NCBI GenBank assembly: GCA_007122335.1
Contig: SKTZ01000069.1
Span: 1-42,334 of the forward strand
Direction of reading: 5' to 3'
Length of the DNA: 42,334 nt
From: Bacillota bacterium
Lineage (GTDB): Bacteria; Bacillota; Halanaerobiia; B1SED10-174
Below the pieces are notes generated by a model. It had not been told where the DNA came from, did not search any database, and saw only the letters and a list, made by a program, of their open reading frames with translations. A program made the translations under genes and the position numbers. This document shows, one piece after another, positions 31,114 to 40,080 of the stretch (the first letter of the stretch is position 1; each line of letters starts with the position of its first letter).

Positions 31114-32841
31114 ATGGACAAAAAAGAAGTCGCTGCATTGCTTAAGGAAATAGCTTTATTCATGGAAATTCAGGAAGAAGAACCCTTCCGGGCCCAGTCT
31201 TACCAGAGGGCAGCCCGGGCCCTTGACGATTCAGAAGAAGACTTAGATACATTAATTCAAGAAAATAAACTCCAAACCCTGCCAGGTATTGGAGATAATT
31301 TGGAGAAAAAAATTAAAGAAATTTATTCCACAGGAACCCATCCCCTCCACCAGGAGTTAAAAAACCAGGTTCCTGAGGGTCTTCTGGAAATTCTTAAAAT
31401 TCCCGGCCTTGGAGTTAAAAAAGTTAAGGTTCTTTTCAGAGAACTGGGAATTTCCAACCTCGGAGAACTGGCTTACGCCTGCGAGGAAAACAGATTGATA
31501 GAAATCCCGGGTTTTGGAAAAAAAACACAGGATAAAATTTTGGAAGGAATTGAAACCCTGCTCCATTACCAAAAATCCTTTTTACTGCTGACCGCCAGGG
31601 AAGTCCTGAACAGGGTTCAAAAGGATCTTCTTTCTTATGACCGGGTTGAGAATTGTGTTGCAACCGGTTCTGTCCGCCGGTGGTGTGACATTGTTCATGA
31701 CCTGGATATTCTGGTTTCCGGGATCAGCGCTGAAGATTTAATACCACTTTTAATTGAGATGGAGACCATAAAAGAAACAGAGCTTGTCAACGAAAGGCTT
31801 GTCGTTGGGAAAACACCCGAAGGAATTCCCATCGATTTTCACATAGGTGATAAAAAAGCCTGGGGCAGCTGGCTGGTTGCCACAACCGGAAATTCTTTAC
31901 ACCTGGGTCTAATCCAGGAAAATGAAGGCGATCCCCCTCCTGTTTTAGATCTTAGAGACGGAAAGGTCCCCCATCCCCCCATACAAACCGAGGAAGAATT
32001 TTACCAGTACTACTCCCTTCCCTTCATCCCTCCGGAGTTAAGAGAGGGTTCCAAAGAAAAAGAATTTTTCCAAAACAATTCTGCTCCCCGCCTGGTCGAA
32101 CCGCAGGATATTAAAGGGATTTTCCATGTCCATACAACTTATAGTGATGGAGCAGCTACTTTGAAAAAGGTTGTGGAGGAATGTCATCATCTGGGCTGGA
32201 AATTTGTCGGAATTTCTGATCACAGTCAATCTGCTTTTTATGCCAATGGTCTGGAAAAAAAAGACCTGGAAAGACAGGCCAAGGAACTGGAAAATTTAAA
32301 TAAAAAATATGGTGGAGGAATTAAGCTTTTCCACGGTGTAGAATGTGATATTTTACCAGATGGCTCCCTGGATTACCCCGATTCTGTTCTTGACGAATTA
32401 AACCTGGACTTTATAATTGCCTCTGTTCATTCTAATTTCCGAATGTCCAGGGAGGATATGACTAAAAGGATAATAAAAGCCCTTCAGCACCCACGGGTTA
32501 CCATGCTGGGCCATCCAACGGGGAGACTTCTTCTGGCCAGGGAAGCTTATTCCCTTGATCTTGAGGAAATAATAAAGGTTGCTGTTGAAAATGAAGTCGT
32601 CCTGGAAATCAACGCCAACCCCTATCGACTGGATTTGAACTGGGAGTGGGCAGATTACGCCTACGAACAAGGATCTCTTTTGGCAATTAACCCTGATGCC
32701 CATCGGCTGGATGGGTTAGAACACCTGGAATATGGAATTGCTGTAGCCCGCAAGGCTGCCCTGCCTCCCCAGGCGATTATTAATTCTTTTTCTCTGGAAA
32801 ACATCGAAAAACTTTTCAAACGGAAGAGAACAGGTCAATAA
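31114..32841 (+). CDS. polX: DNA polymerase/3'-5' exonuclease PolX
   Basis: 575 residues, the usual length of bacterial family-X polymerases. Order: N-terminal helix-hairpin-helix domain (LPGIGDNLEKKI, IPGLGVKKVKVLF, IPGFGKKTQDKIL); polymerase palm with ATGSVRRW and HDLDILVSG (catalytic Asp pair) and the third Asp in IPIDFHIG; C-terminal PHP nuclease domain with HVHTTYSDG, GISDHSQS, GVECDI, ASVHS, GHPTGR and NPDAH, which look complete. Role: gap filling in base-excision repair, together with glycosylases such as the family-4 enzyme in this window. GAGGTG precedes ATG 31114. Its last 26 nt overlap the converging HAD gene. Confidence 0.96.
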   Translation: MDKKEVAALLKEIALFMEIQEEEPFRAQSYQRAARALDDSEEDLDTLIQENKLQTLPGIGDNLEKKIKEIYSTGTHPLHQELKNQVPEGLLEILKIPGLGVKKVKVLFRELGISNLGELAYACEENRLIEIPGFGKKTQDKILEGIETLLHYQKSFLLLTAREVLNRVQKDLLSYDRVENCVATGSVRRWCDIVHDLDILVSGISAEDLIPLLIEMETIKETELVNERLVVGKTPEGIPIDFHIGDKKAWGSWLVATTGNSLHLGLIQENEGDPPPVLDLRDGKVPHPPIQTEEEFYQYYSLPFIPPELREGSKEKEFFQNNSAPRLVEPQDIKGIFHVHTTYSDGAATLKKVVEECHHLGWKFVGISDHSQSAFYANGLEKKDLERQAKELENLNKKYGGGIKLFHGVECDILPDGSLDYPDSVLDELNLDFIIASVHSNFRMSREDMTKRIIKALQHPRVTMLGHPTGRLLLAREAYSLDLEEIIKVAVENEVVLEINANPYRLDLNWEWADYAYEQGSLLAINPDAHRLDGLEHLEYGIAVARKAALPPQAIINSFSLENIEKLFKRKRTGQ

Positions 32842-33478
32842 TTTTCGGAAAACTATCTATCTTATAATCAGCCTCCCGCAATTCCCGGGGGTCACCGTAG
32901 CCATAAAGGCAGCCCACGGTAATCAGGTTGTTAGCCTGCCCTGCCTCAATATCAGACTTTCTGTCCCCAACCATAGCCTGTAAACCGGGGAACCTTTGCC
33001 TGGAAATACGCACAAGGTCCCCTTTTTCTTTTGTTTGATATTCTCCAGCACTATAAACCCCCGCGAACAGAGGGTTAAGGCCATGGACTTCAATTACGGA
33101 CTTAACATAGCCCTCTCCCCCATTGGAGGCAATTAAAAACTCCCAACCCTGGCCTTTGAGTTTTTCCAGGGTTTCTTTAACTCCGGGATAGAGATTGCCC
33201 AGGCCCCTTTTCAAGTATTCTTTTTCAATTGCTTCCAGAAGTTGATCTGCCCTTTTTTGAACCTCCCTGTCGGAACCCGGTAAAAGTAGATCCCAGATTT
33301 CTTCACTGATCATTCCTAAAACAGAGAGGCATTCTTCCCGCTCCGGCTTAGGGCGGGAATATAACCCTTCTTGTTTGAGCTTTTCCATGGTTTCCTGAAC
33401 AGAAGTAACTGCCAGTTCTTCTGTTTCAAATATTGTCCCATCAAGGTCGAAGGCAATTAGTTTTTTTTCAGTCATCAT
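32816..33478 (-). CDS. HAD-superfamily phosphatase (phosphoglycolate-phosphatase-like)
   Basis: 220 residues. HAD motifs I to IV: FDLDGTIFETEE, IASNGG (motif II variant), TKEKGD (Lys), and MVGDRKSDIEAG. The helical C1 cap between motifs I and II is typical of Gph/PpaX-like enzymes. Substrate unknown. Its ATG at 33478 shares a base with the stop of the upstream MFS gene (TAATG), so the two are translationally coupled. The 3' end overlaps polX by 26 nt tail to tail. Confidence 0.88.
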   Translation of the reverse strand: MMTEKKLIAFDLDGTIFETEELAVTSVQETMEKLKQEGLYSRPKPEREECLSVLGMISEEIWDLLLPGSDREVQKRADQLLEAIEKEYLKRGLGNLYPGVKETLEKLKGQGWEFLIASNGGEGYVKSVIEVHGLNPLFAGVYSAGEYQTKEKGDLVRISRQRFPGLQAMVGDRKSDIEAGQANNLITVGCLYGYGDPRELREADYKIDSFPKIIDLFSSV

Positions 33479-34725
33479 TAAGAAATATCCTCCTTCTTTT
33501 CAACAATAAAAAATGAAGCAACAAAACCCACCAGGGCAAAAATTATAAAAATTGAAAAAGCCTCCTGGTACGCGGATAGGGGATAAAGACGGAAGCCCTC
33601 AACAAGTTCCCCTTCCCACCTTTTATCAAGCATATAGCCGATTATCAGGGTTATAATTGCCCCAAAACTAAAGGATCCAAAATTGATTACACTGGTTGCA
33701 ATTCCGGAAAACCTTTGAGGGTTAACCTGGGTTACATTGGTAAAACAAAGGAAAAAAACAATGGAGAAAAACCCAACACCAAAATAGAGAAAAGGCCACA
33801 ACCAGCCAGGAAGACCGGGGAAAAATACTATTAGAATCCAGATAAAAGTTGCGACCCCCCCGCCAAAGTTAATGATTGGTTTTACCTTACCCCAGCGGGA
33901 ACCCAGGGTTCCGTAAACAGGAGAGCCCACCAACAAACCAAGAAGAACCAGGAGTATGTAGGATGAGGCTCGATCCTGGCTCCAGTCCTGGACTTGCATC
34001 AGGTAAGTAACCCCCCAGACTCCAGCCAGAGACATGCTGCTTCCCATTAAACCTGAAATTGTCAGGAAATTAGGCCAGGTTTTCGGATTTTTTACTACAC
34101 CCAAAAACCCTTCCCATACGCTTTTTGCAGTTTCAGTATCCTTACCAGAATCGCTATCAGGCCTGGGAAATCTGGATAAGAGGTAAATCCCCAGGGCAAT
34201 CAGCCACGAAATAAGGGCCAGAACCAAAAACGTGCTCCGCCAGCCCAGGGCTATAACCACAATGGCAAAGGGAGCTGAGGCCAGGACCGCCCCCAGGTTC
34301 CCCACCGCAGAAGTAATCCCTGTTAAGCGGGGGAAATCTCTGGGGGGAAACCAGGTAGACTGAACCTTCAGGATAGAAAGAAAAATCACAGAAACTCCCA
34401 GTCCCACAAGGAGTCGGCCAGAGAAAGCGAGAAAGTAGTTATTGGCAAAACTAAACAAAAGTGAACCAAATCCTGCTCCAGCCATTCCCAGGGCGGAAAT
34501 TCGTCTCGGACCAATTTTATCTATCAATAGCCCCGAGGGAATTTGCATAAAACCATATACGTAAAAGTAAACTGCTCCCAGATTGCTAACTGCAGCCCCT
34601 GTCAAATTAAGTGCTCCACCAATATCTGAAGCCACAACACCAAAGGCAAAACGGTGGAAAAAAGAAATCAAAAGCCCTGCCAGTAAAACAATCCAGGTTA
34701 AAAGGGCTAGTTTTTCTTTGTTCAA
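33478..34725 (-). CDS. Major facilitator superfamily transporter
   Basis: 415 residues, 12 membrane segments in two halves around a cytoplasmic loop (about residues 190-215, PRPDSDSGKDTETAK). The MFS loop motif appears as GLLIDKIGPRRISALG. The NHP/anion-symporter-like N-terminus (LISFFHRFAFGVVASDIGG) recalls sugar-phosphate or nitrate/hexuronate-type permeases, but the substrate is not clear. The TTG start at 34725 follows AGGAGG by 9-10 nt. The gene lies 12 nt after the MATE gene stop and is coupled to the HAD gene. Confidence 0.88.
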   Translation of the reverse strand: MNKEKLALLTWIVLLAGLLISFFHRFAFGVVASDIGGALNLTGAAVSNLGAVYFYVYGFMQIPSGLLIDKIGPRRISALGMAGAGFGSLLFSFANNYFLAFSGRLLVGLGVSVIFLSILKVQSTWFPPRDFPRLTGITSAVGNLGAVLASAPFAIVVIALGWRSTFLVLALISWLIALGIYLLSRFPRPDSDSGKDTETAKSVWEGFLGVVKNPKTWPNFLTISGLMGSSMSLAGVWGVTYLMQVQDWSQDRASSYILLVLLGLLVGSPVYGTLGSRWGKVKPIINFGGGVATFIWILIVFFPGLPGWLWPFLYFGVGFFSIVFFLCFTNVTQVNPQRFSGIATSVINFGSFSFGAIITLIIGYMLDKRWEGELVEGFRLYPLSAYQEAFSIFIIFALVGFVASFFIVEKKEDIS

Positions 34726-34737
34726 GATCTGTTCCTC

Positions 34738-36138
34738 CTAACTTCCGGTATTTTCCTTGGGTTTAACTTTTAAAGCCAGCTTTTTCCAGTAACCTGAACG
34801 GAAACGCATCAGAGTCAGGAAAAATCGTATTAAAAAATCTGCAGACAAACCAAGCCAGGCTCCTAATAGCCCCAGATTGAAGACAAAGGCCAGGACATAG
34901 GATAAAGCAATTCTTGCTCCCCAAACTCCAAAGGCCGTAATATACATTACCCATTTGGTATCTCCCGCACCACGAAGTGCACCCGCAAGGGTAATAGTGG
35001 AACCCAAAAAGGGCATGGTCAGCGCCACAATCCTTAAAACCTGGGCCGACTGGAAAACAACCTCTTCATCGGGGATGAAAAGCCTTGTAAATTGAGGAGC
35101 AAAGATAAATAAAGTGCCTCCTAAAATTCCCATAGCCAGCATAGCGATTCTATTTGCAGTAAAACCACTTTCTTCTGCCCTTGAAAAGTACCCTGCTCCC
35201 AGGTTTTGCCCTACCAGTGTCGTAGCAGCAAGGCCAAAGCCGAAAGCCGGCATGAAAGCGAGGGAAAGACCCCGCATGGCAATCTGATGAGCAGCAAGAG
35301 GTATGGTTCCCAGCCCGGCTACCAGGATGGTTAAAATGGTTTGCCCGCTTGAGCGAATTAACTGCTCCATTGCTGCGGGAACGCCAATTTTTAAAATACT
35401 CTTAATCAGGGGGAACTGTAAATGCATCGAAGCCCGGGACAGGCTAATTTTAAAATAATGGTTCCCCCTGAGTAAAAGCAGGAAAGCAGCAATAGCTGCA
35501 AAAACCCGCGCTGAGCTAGTGGCAATCGCAGCTCCCCTGACTCCAAGTTCGGGGAAAAAACCTATCCCAAAAATCAAAAAATAATCCATTACAACATTGT
35601 AAACATTGGTAAAGGCCATAATAATAAGGGGAGTTTTCATATCCCCTGCTCCCTGGAAAATACCGTTAAAAAGAATCAGGCTGAAAAAGAAAGGCACTGA
35701 GAGAGAAATAATCCGCAAATAGATTCCCCCATAGGCAATTACATCCGGATCTGACTCCTCCATCCTGCTAATTAAAAATTCTGTAATCTCATAAGAAAAG
35801 ACATAACCAAAAAGTCCTATAGCCATAGAAAGCAATAGGGTTACCATCAGGGATTGAATGGCGACTTCCTGGGCTTTTCTTTTTCTTTCCGCTCCAATAA
35901 ATTGGGCCACTAGAGTGGTGGTCCCAATAGAAAAAGCCGTTATAATGCCAATAAGGAAAAAAACAATCTGATTGGAAAGACCAACTGCGGCAATAGCCGC
36001 AGGGCCAATTCTACCAACCATGGCTGTATCAACCAGGCCAACAATTGATTGCAGGGACATTCGGGCCACCACTGGGATGGCTAAAATTAAAACGCTTTTT
36101 CTGATATCCATTTCCGTCAATTTGGGCATCGCCAACAT
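34738..36138 (-). CDS. MATE-family multidrug/Na+ efflux transporter
   Basis: 466 residues, 12 membrane segments. MATE hallmarks in both halves: SLQSIVGLVDTAMVGRIGP, FNGIFQGAGDMKTPL and the repeat equivalent LAGALRGAGDTKWVMYI. It exports drugs or metabolites, usually driven by Na+ or H+. The frame is open to a GTG at 36177; ATG 36138 is preferred because AGGA lies 4 nt upstream, and ATG 36129 (MPKLTEMDIRK) is also possible. First gene of the MATE-MFS-HAD run. Confidence 0.9.
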   Translation of the reverse strand: MLAMPKLTEMDIRKSVLILAIPVVARMSLQSIVGLVDTAMVGRIGPAAIAAVGLSNQIVFFLIGIITAFSIGTTTLVAQFIGAERKRKAQEVAIQSLMVTLLLSMAIGLFGYVFSYEITEFLISRMEESDPDVIAYGGIYLRIISLSVPFFFSLILFNGIFQGAGDMKTPLIIMAFTNVYNVVMDYFLIFGIGFFPELGVRGAAIATSSARVFAAIAAFLLLLRGNHYFKISLSRASMHLQFPLIKSILKIGVPAAMEQLIRSSGQTILTILVAGLGTIPLAAHQIAMRGLSLAFMPAFGFGLAATTLVGQNLGAGYFSRAEESGFTANRIAMLAMGILGGTLFIFAPQFTRLFIPDEEVVFQSAQVLRIVALTMPFLGSTITLAGALRGAGDTKWVMYITAFGVWGARIALSYVLAFVFNLGLLGAWLGLSADFLIRFFLTLMRFRSGYWKKLALKVKPKENTGS

Positions 36139-36220
36139 CCAATCCTGTTTTTTAAATCCAATTAAATATTTTATCACTTATCACAGGTGATGTCTACTTT
36201 CAGAGAGGGAGGGCAGCAAA

Positions 36221-37411
36221 ATGAACCTAAAGGGTTTAAACATAATCTGGGCTCCGGGGAAGGATTACATTATTCACCAGGGCCATCCCGAAAGTCCAGC
36301 CAGAATGGATTTGTTCCAAAAAATAATCAAGGAAATTGGTTTCGAGCTGCAAACTCCTCTTTCCCTGGGGCGGGCAGAACTTGAAAAGGTCCAGTTTATT
36401 AGCCCGGAAACCAAATTACATCCAGCCCATCAAATGGCAGCCGGTGCAGTAAAAATGGGCTGTGCCAGGTTGCTGGAAAATCAGCGGGCCCTGATTCTGG
36501 CTCGCCCACCAGCCCACCACTCCCCCCGCCTCAGTTATGGCACCAGGGGTTTTTGCACGATAAACAATGATGCTATTGGGATCTCTCACCTGTTAAAAAC
36601 CAGACCTAATCTTCGCCTTGTAGTCCTTGACACTGACGCCCACCACGGAGATGGGAATGAAGATTTCTTTTTTTACGAACCCCGGGTTAAGCATTTCTCA
36701 ATTCATCAGGATGGGCAGACTATTTTCCCTGGAACCGGTTTCCCTGAGGTTATCGGACCCTTTAATAATATCTTTAATATTCCCCTGCCTCCCGGGGCAG
36801 GAGATTCCTTCCTATATCAGGCTGTAACTGAGCTGGTTGTGCCCGAAATAATAAGGTTTGCTCCGGATTTCATTATTCATATAACGGGTTTCGATGGTCA
36901 CAGGGCCGATTACCTATCCGCTTTAAATTATTCTGACCAAATTCTGGCTCTGATTTCCCTGATTATAAAACCAGATTTGACAATAATTGAAGGCGGTTAC
37001 GACCTGGATTTTGCCCTGCCCGGGGCTTTCCCGCCTTTGATTAAATCGTTAACCCAAAAGGATTTTTCAATCACTCCTCCCCCCTACTCCGGTAAAATAA
37101 ACAGGAGGCTAGAAGAAATAAGAAATATTCGGGAAAAAAGTTCTCGCGAGCAAGAAGAAAATAAGAACGAGACTCTAAAGAGAAACATTTCATTTTTTTA
37201 CGACGAAGCTTTTTTTGCCGAGGAACGGGAAGAAACCTTTTACCCCTGTAAAAAATGCCGGGGACTTATCTATATCAAGTCCAATTGTTTTACCAGCAGG
37301 GAATTTCTCTATACACCCGAAAATATCTGCCCCCAATGCAAAAAAAGGAAGGAAGCCTTGCAGAAGGAAAAAAGAGCCGCCCCTCTGATTATAAGGGACG
37401 ACTCCTTTTGA
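36221..37411 (+). CDS. Histone-deacetylase-family amidohydrolase with C-terminal zinc ribbon
   Basis: 396 residues. The HDAC/AcuC/acetylpolyamine-deacetylase core spans residues 8-285. GHPESPAR, His99-His100 (RPPAHHS), GFCTINNDAIG, the zinc ligands Asp139/His141 (DTDAHHGDG) and Asp225 (TGFDGHRAD), and Tyr260 (EGGYD) are all present, so it should be catalytically active on an acetylated amine. After a charged linker (290-325) comes a four- to five-cysteine tail: Cys343, Cys346, Cys356, Cys370 and Cys373 (CKKC...CPQC), a zinc-ribbon pattern not usual for this family. GGAGGG precedes ATG 36221. Its stop directly abuts that of the converging amidohydrolase gene. Confidence 0.9.
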   Translation: MNLKGLNIIWAPGKDYIIHQGHPESPARMDLFQKIIKEIGFELQTPLSLGRAELEKVQFISPETKLHPAHQMAAGAVKMGCARLLENQRALILARPPAHHSPRLSYGTRGFCTINNDAIGISHLLKTRPNLRLVVLDTDAHHGDGNEDFFFYEPRVKHFSIHQDGQTIFPGTGFPEVIGPFNNIFNIPLPPGAGDSFLYQAVTELVVPEIIRFAPDFIIHITGFDGHRADYLSALNYSDQILALISLIIKPDLTIIEGGYDLDFALPGAFPPLIKSLTQKDFSITPPPYSGKINRRLEEIRNIREKSSREQEENKNETLKRNISFFYDEAFFAEEREETFYPCKKCRGLIYIKSNCFTSREFLYTPENICPQCKKRKEALQKEKRAAPLIIRDDSF

Positions 37412-38968
37412 TTACTTTTTAAAAACAAATTCTCCGTTAACAATCGTTCCCAGAACTTCAATTTTCTTAAGGCTCTCAGGGTTCTGCATGAAATCTGTGC
37501 TAAAAACGGTCATATCAGCCAGTTTTCCCGGTTCAATCGTCCCCTTTATCTTTTCCTCCCCGGAAGCAAAGGCTGGAGCAAAGGTATAAGCACGCAGTGT
37601 TTGAGCAGGTGTGAGGGCCTGTTCCATGTTTTTGCCCCGCCGATAAATTGCATAGTACATTCCTTCAACAGGGTCAATAGTTTCCACGGGGGCATCAGAA
37701 CCAAGCACAAGTTCTGCTCCACCATCAATCAGGCTTCTGCAGGCAAAAGCCCTTTTCCCCCTCTCCTCTCCCCAGTGTTTGTCGATCAGTTCCTGATCAC
37801 TTTTCAGGTGCACTGGTTGCATGGAGGGCATAATATTCAGGGTGCCAAATTTGGCCAAATCCTCCGGCCTTAATAACTGGGAATGTTCAATTCGATGCCT
37901 TAAACCAAAGAACCTGGTTTTTTCCAAATTTTTCTCTAAAACCTCAATGGCAAGTTTATTTACCCGATCCCCGATCGCATGAACTGCCAGGGCAAAACCA
38001 TTTCCAATTGCTTTTTCCGCCAGTTCCTGAAATTCCTCTTCTTCCATTGTGGGAATTCCCCGGTAATCTGGTCTGGAAGAATAGGGATCAATCAGGGCAG
38101 CCGTCTGGGAACCCAGAGCGCCATCTAAAAACAATTTAATCGGGCCAATTCGCAGAAATTCATCCCCAATCCCCGTACTTATACCCAGACCTACTGCAGC
38201 ATCGAGCTGAGGAGAAGGAATTCCCACCAGAAATCTCATTTTCAGTTTTTCCATTCGATTCAACTGCTGCAATCCCTGGAGAGTTCTGAATCCTTCAAAG
38301 GAATGGACACCTGTAAGACCTTTACCTGTTGCATCCTCCATTCCTTTCTGCAGGGCATGAATTGCCACTTCCAGGGTTGGGGGTGGAACTTTTTCCAAAA
38401 TCAAGTCGTTAGCATTTTCCATGAGAATCCCTGTAGGCCAGCCCTCTTTATCCCGGACAATTTCTCCACCTGCAGGAGTCGGAGTATCAGCAGTAATTCC
38501 TGCTGCTTCGAGCCCCGCTGTATTGACCCAGAGGCTATGGTGGTCCTTACTGAAAAAAGCCGCGGGGACATTACCGGTAACTTCGTCAAGGTCTTTTCTT
38601 CCCGGCAACCCTTCCGGCCAGAAATTGTGGTCCCAGCCTCCCCCCAAAAGCCAGCCCCCAATGCGGGGCTTTTCTTTTATTCCAGAAGAAACTACCTCCT
38701 GGGCTTCTTTCAGGCTCTTACAATGGCCAAACCTAAAAGAAAGAAGCTGCAGACAGTGCATCAAGAAGTGAGTATGCCCGTCAGTTAATCCAGGGGTTAA
38801 GGTTGCTCCATCCAGGTCAATTTTTTGGGTTTCCCGGTCAAGATGGGGTTCTAAGTTTTCTTTGTAGTCAACTGCCTCGATTTTCTTTCCCCGGACAAGC
38901 ACGCTATCATAAAGTTGCTCAGTATCTTTTCCGTTATAAACGCGGGCATTGTAAAAAAAATTTTTCAT
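37412..38968 (-). CDS. YtcJ-like metal-dependent amidohydrolase
   Basis: 518 residues. TIM-barrel amidohydrolase with flanking beta domain. Metal motifs: TPGLTDGHTHF, a VHSF strand, AVHAIGD, RIEHSQL, and LGSDAPVETIDPVEGM. The C-terminal ADMTVFSTDF strand is typical of the superfamily's second beta domain. It is probably extruded from the same transcript as, or lies behind, the M42 peptidases and may cleave amide bonds of N-substituted amino compounds; the substrate is unknown. ATG 38968 is 7 nt after AAGGAGG; the frame stays open to 39001. Confidence 0.9.
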   Translation of the reverse strand: MKNFFYNARVYNGKDTEQLYDSVLVRGKKIEAVDYKENLEPHLDRETQKIDLDGATLTPGLTDGHTHFLMHCLQLLSFRFGHCKSLKEAQEVVSSGIKEKPRIGGWLLGGGWDHNFWPEGLPGRKDLDEVTGNVPAAFFSKDHHSLWVNTAGLEAAGITADTPTPAGGEIVRDKEGWPTGILMENANDLILEKVPPPTLEVAIHALQKGMEDATGKGLTGVHSFEGFRTLQGLQQLNRMEKLKMRFLVGIPSPQLDAAVGLGISTGIGDEFLRIGPIKLFLDGALGSQTAALIDPYSSRPDYRGIPTMEEEEFQELAEKAIGNGFALAVHAIGDRVNKLAIEVLEKNLEKTRFFGLRHRIEHSQLLRPEDLAKFGTLNIMPSMQPVHLKSDQELIDKHWGEERGKRAFACRSLIDGGAELVLGSDAPVETIDPVEGMYYAIYRRGKNMEQALTPAQTLRAYTFAPAFASGEEKIKGTIEPGKLADMTVFSTDFMQNPESLKKIEVLGTIVNGEFVFKK

Positions 38969-39012
38969 TTTCCGGCCTCCTTGCACGGTTGTATTGGTCA
39001 TTCACCTGAAAA

Positions 39013-39064
39013 TTTCCCCCTCTGGCTTTATCCTTTCAGGGTTTTTTGTGCCTGAAGGGGGAAA
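39013..39064 (-). other. Stem-loop between M42 gene 3 and the amidohydrolase gene
   Basis: TTTCCCCCT (39013-39021) pairs with AGGGGGAAA (39056-39064). On the minus strand ATTTTC follows, a weak T-run. It may attenuate read-through from the peptidase genes into the amidohydrolase gene. Confidence 0.4.
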
Positions 39065-39078
39065 AGGCAATTGGGTTT

Positions 39079-40080
39079 TTAAAAATCAATTTTCTCTTCT
39101 ATCATTTTTACAAGCAGTTTTACTGCTGCTTCAACATCACCCTTATCAACCATTTCTGCTGGGCTGTGAACGTAACGGCAGGGAATTGATATACAACCCG
39201 CCAGAATACCTTCTCTGGTTAAATTTATGGCCCCGGCATCTGTTCCTCCCCGGGAAAGAACTTCGAGCTGATATTTAATTTTTTCTTTTTCCGCTATCTC
39301 AACCATTTTATCTTTAACAATGGGACTGGTAATCAGAGAGCTGTCCTTGACTTTAATCGCTGCTCCCCCACCCAATTTTACATCCATTTTTTTTGCTTCT
39401 GGGGTATCTCCAGTCATGGTTACATCAACTGCAATCCCCAAACCGGGATTCAGGCCAAAAGCAGAAGTTTTAGCTCCCCTGATGCCGACTTCTTCCTGGG
39501 TAGTAAAAACAAAATAAATATCGTTGGGATTATTTTTTATTTTCTTTAAAGCCTCAATTAAAACCACGCAGCCAATTCTGTCATCCATAGCTTTCGCGAT
39601 CAGGCGATTTCCGAGGCTAACCATTGGTTCATCGGCTACAGCAATATCTCCAATAGTTACGTGTTTTTTGGCTTCTTCCTGGTTTTCGGCTCCGATGTCA
39701 AGGTACATCTTTTCCAGGTCCAGTTCTTTAAGTTCTTTCAGGGGTTCGTGAAAGACAACCCCTTTTTGCCCCGACGGAAGAACAAACCGGGCTCCAATTA
39801 ACCTGGCCGGGGTTAGCCCCCCCACATTTGTGATCCGCAAAAACCCTTCTTTATCAATATGAGTGATCATTATCCCAATTTCATCCATATGGGCAGCAAG
39901 CATTACAGGTTTGGTTTGTTCAGAAGCGGTTCCTTTTTTCAGAACAATCAGGTTGCCCAGATAATCAGTCCGGATTTCATCGGCAAGCTTGGATACTTCT
40001 TCTTTAATCACTTCCCTTATTCTATCTTCCCGGCCCGATGGGCCGTAAGTTTCGGTTAACTTTTTAATAATTCTTTCCAA
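39079..40080 (-). CDS. M42-family metallopeptidase (third of three in tandem)
   Basis: 333 residues. TET-type aminopeptidase or endoglucanase-M homologue. Ligands: His-x-Asp (AAHMDEIG), Asp (AMDDRIG), Glu-Glu (TTQEEVGIRG), Asp (AVDVTMTGD) and His (CRYVHSPAEM). The PDZ-like insert domain covers about residues 70-160. Members form dodecamers that shorten peptides. TTG 40080 is chosen, 8 nt after AAGGAGGG, so it overlaps the preceding M42 gene by 17 nt; the frame is open to 40101. Confidence 0.92.
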   Translation of the reverse strand: MERIIKKLTETYGPSGREDRIREVIKEEVSKLADEIRTDYLGNLIVLKKGTASEQTKPVMLAAHMDEIGIMITHIDKEGFLRITNVGGLTPARLIGARFVLPSGQKGVVFHEPLKELKELDLEKMYLDIGAENQEEAKKHVTIGDIAVADEPMVSLGNRLIAKAMDDRIGCVVLIEALKKIKNNPNDIYFVFTTQEEVGIRGAKTSAFGLNPGLGIAVDVTMTGDTPEAKKMDVKLGGGAAIKVKDSSLITSPIVKDKMVEIAEKEKIKYQLEVLSRGGTDAGAINLTREGILAGCISIPCRYVHSPAEMVDKGDVEAAVKLLVKMIEEKIDF

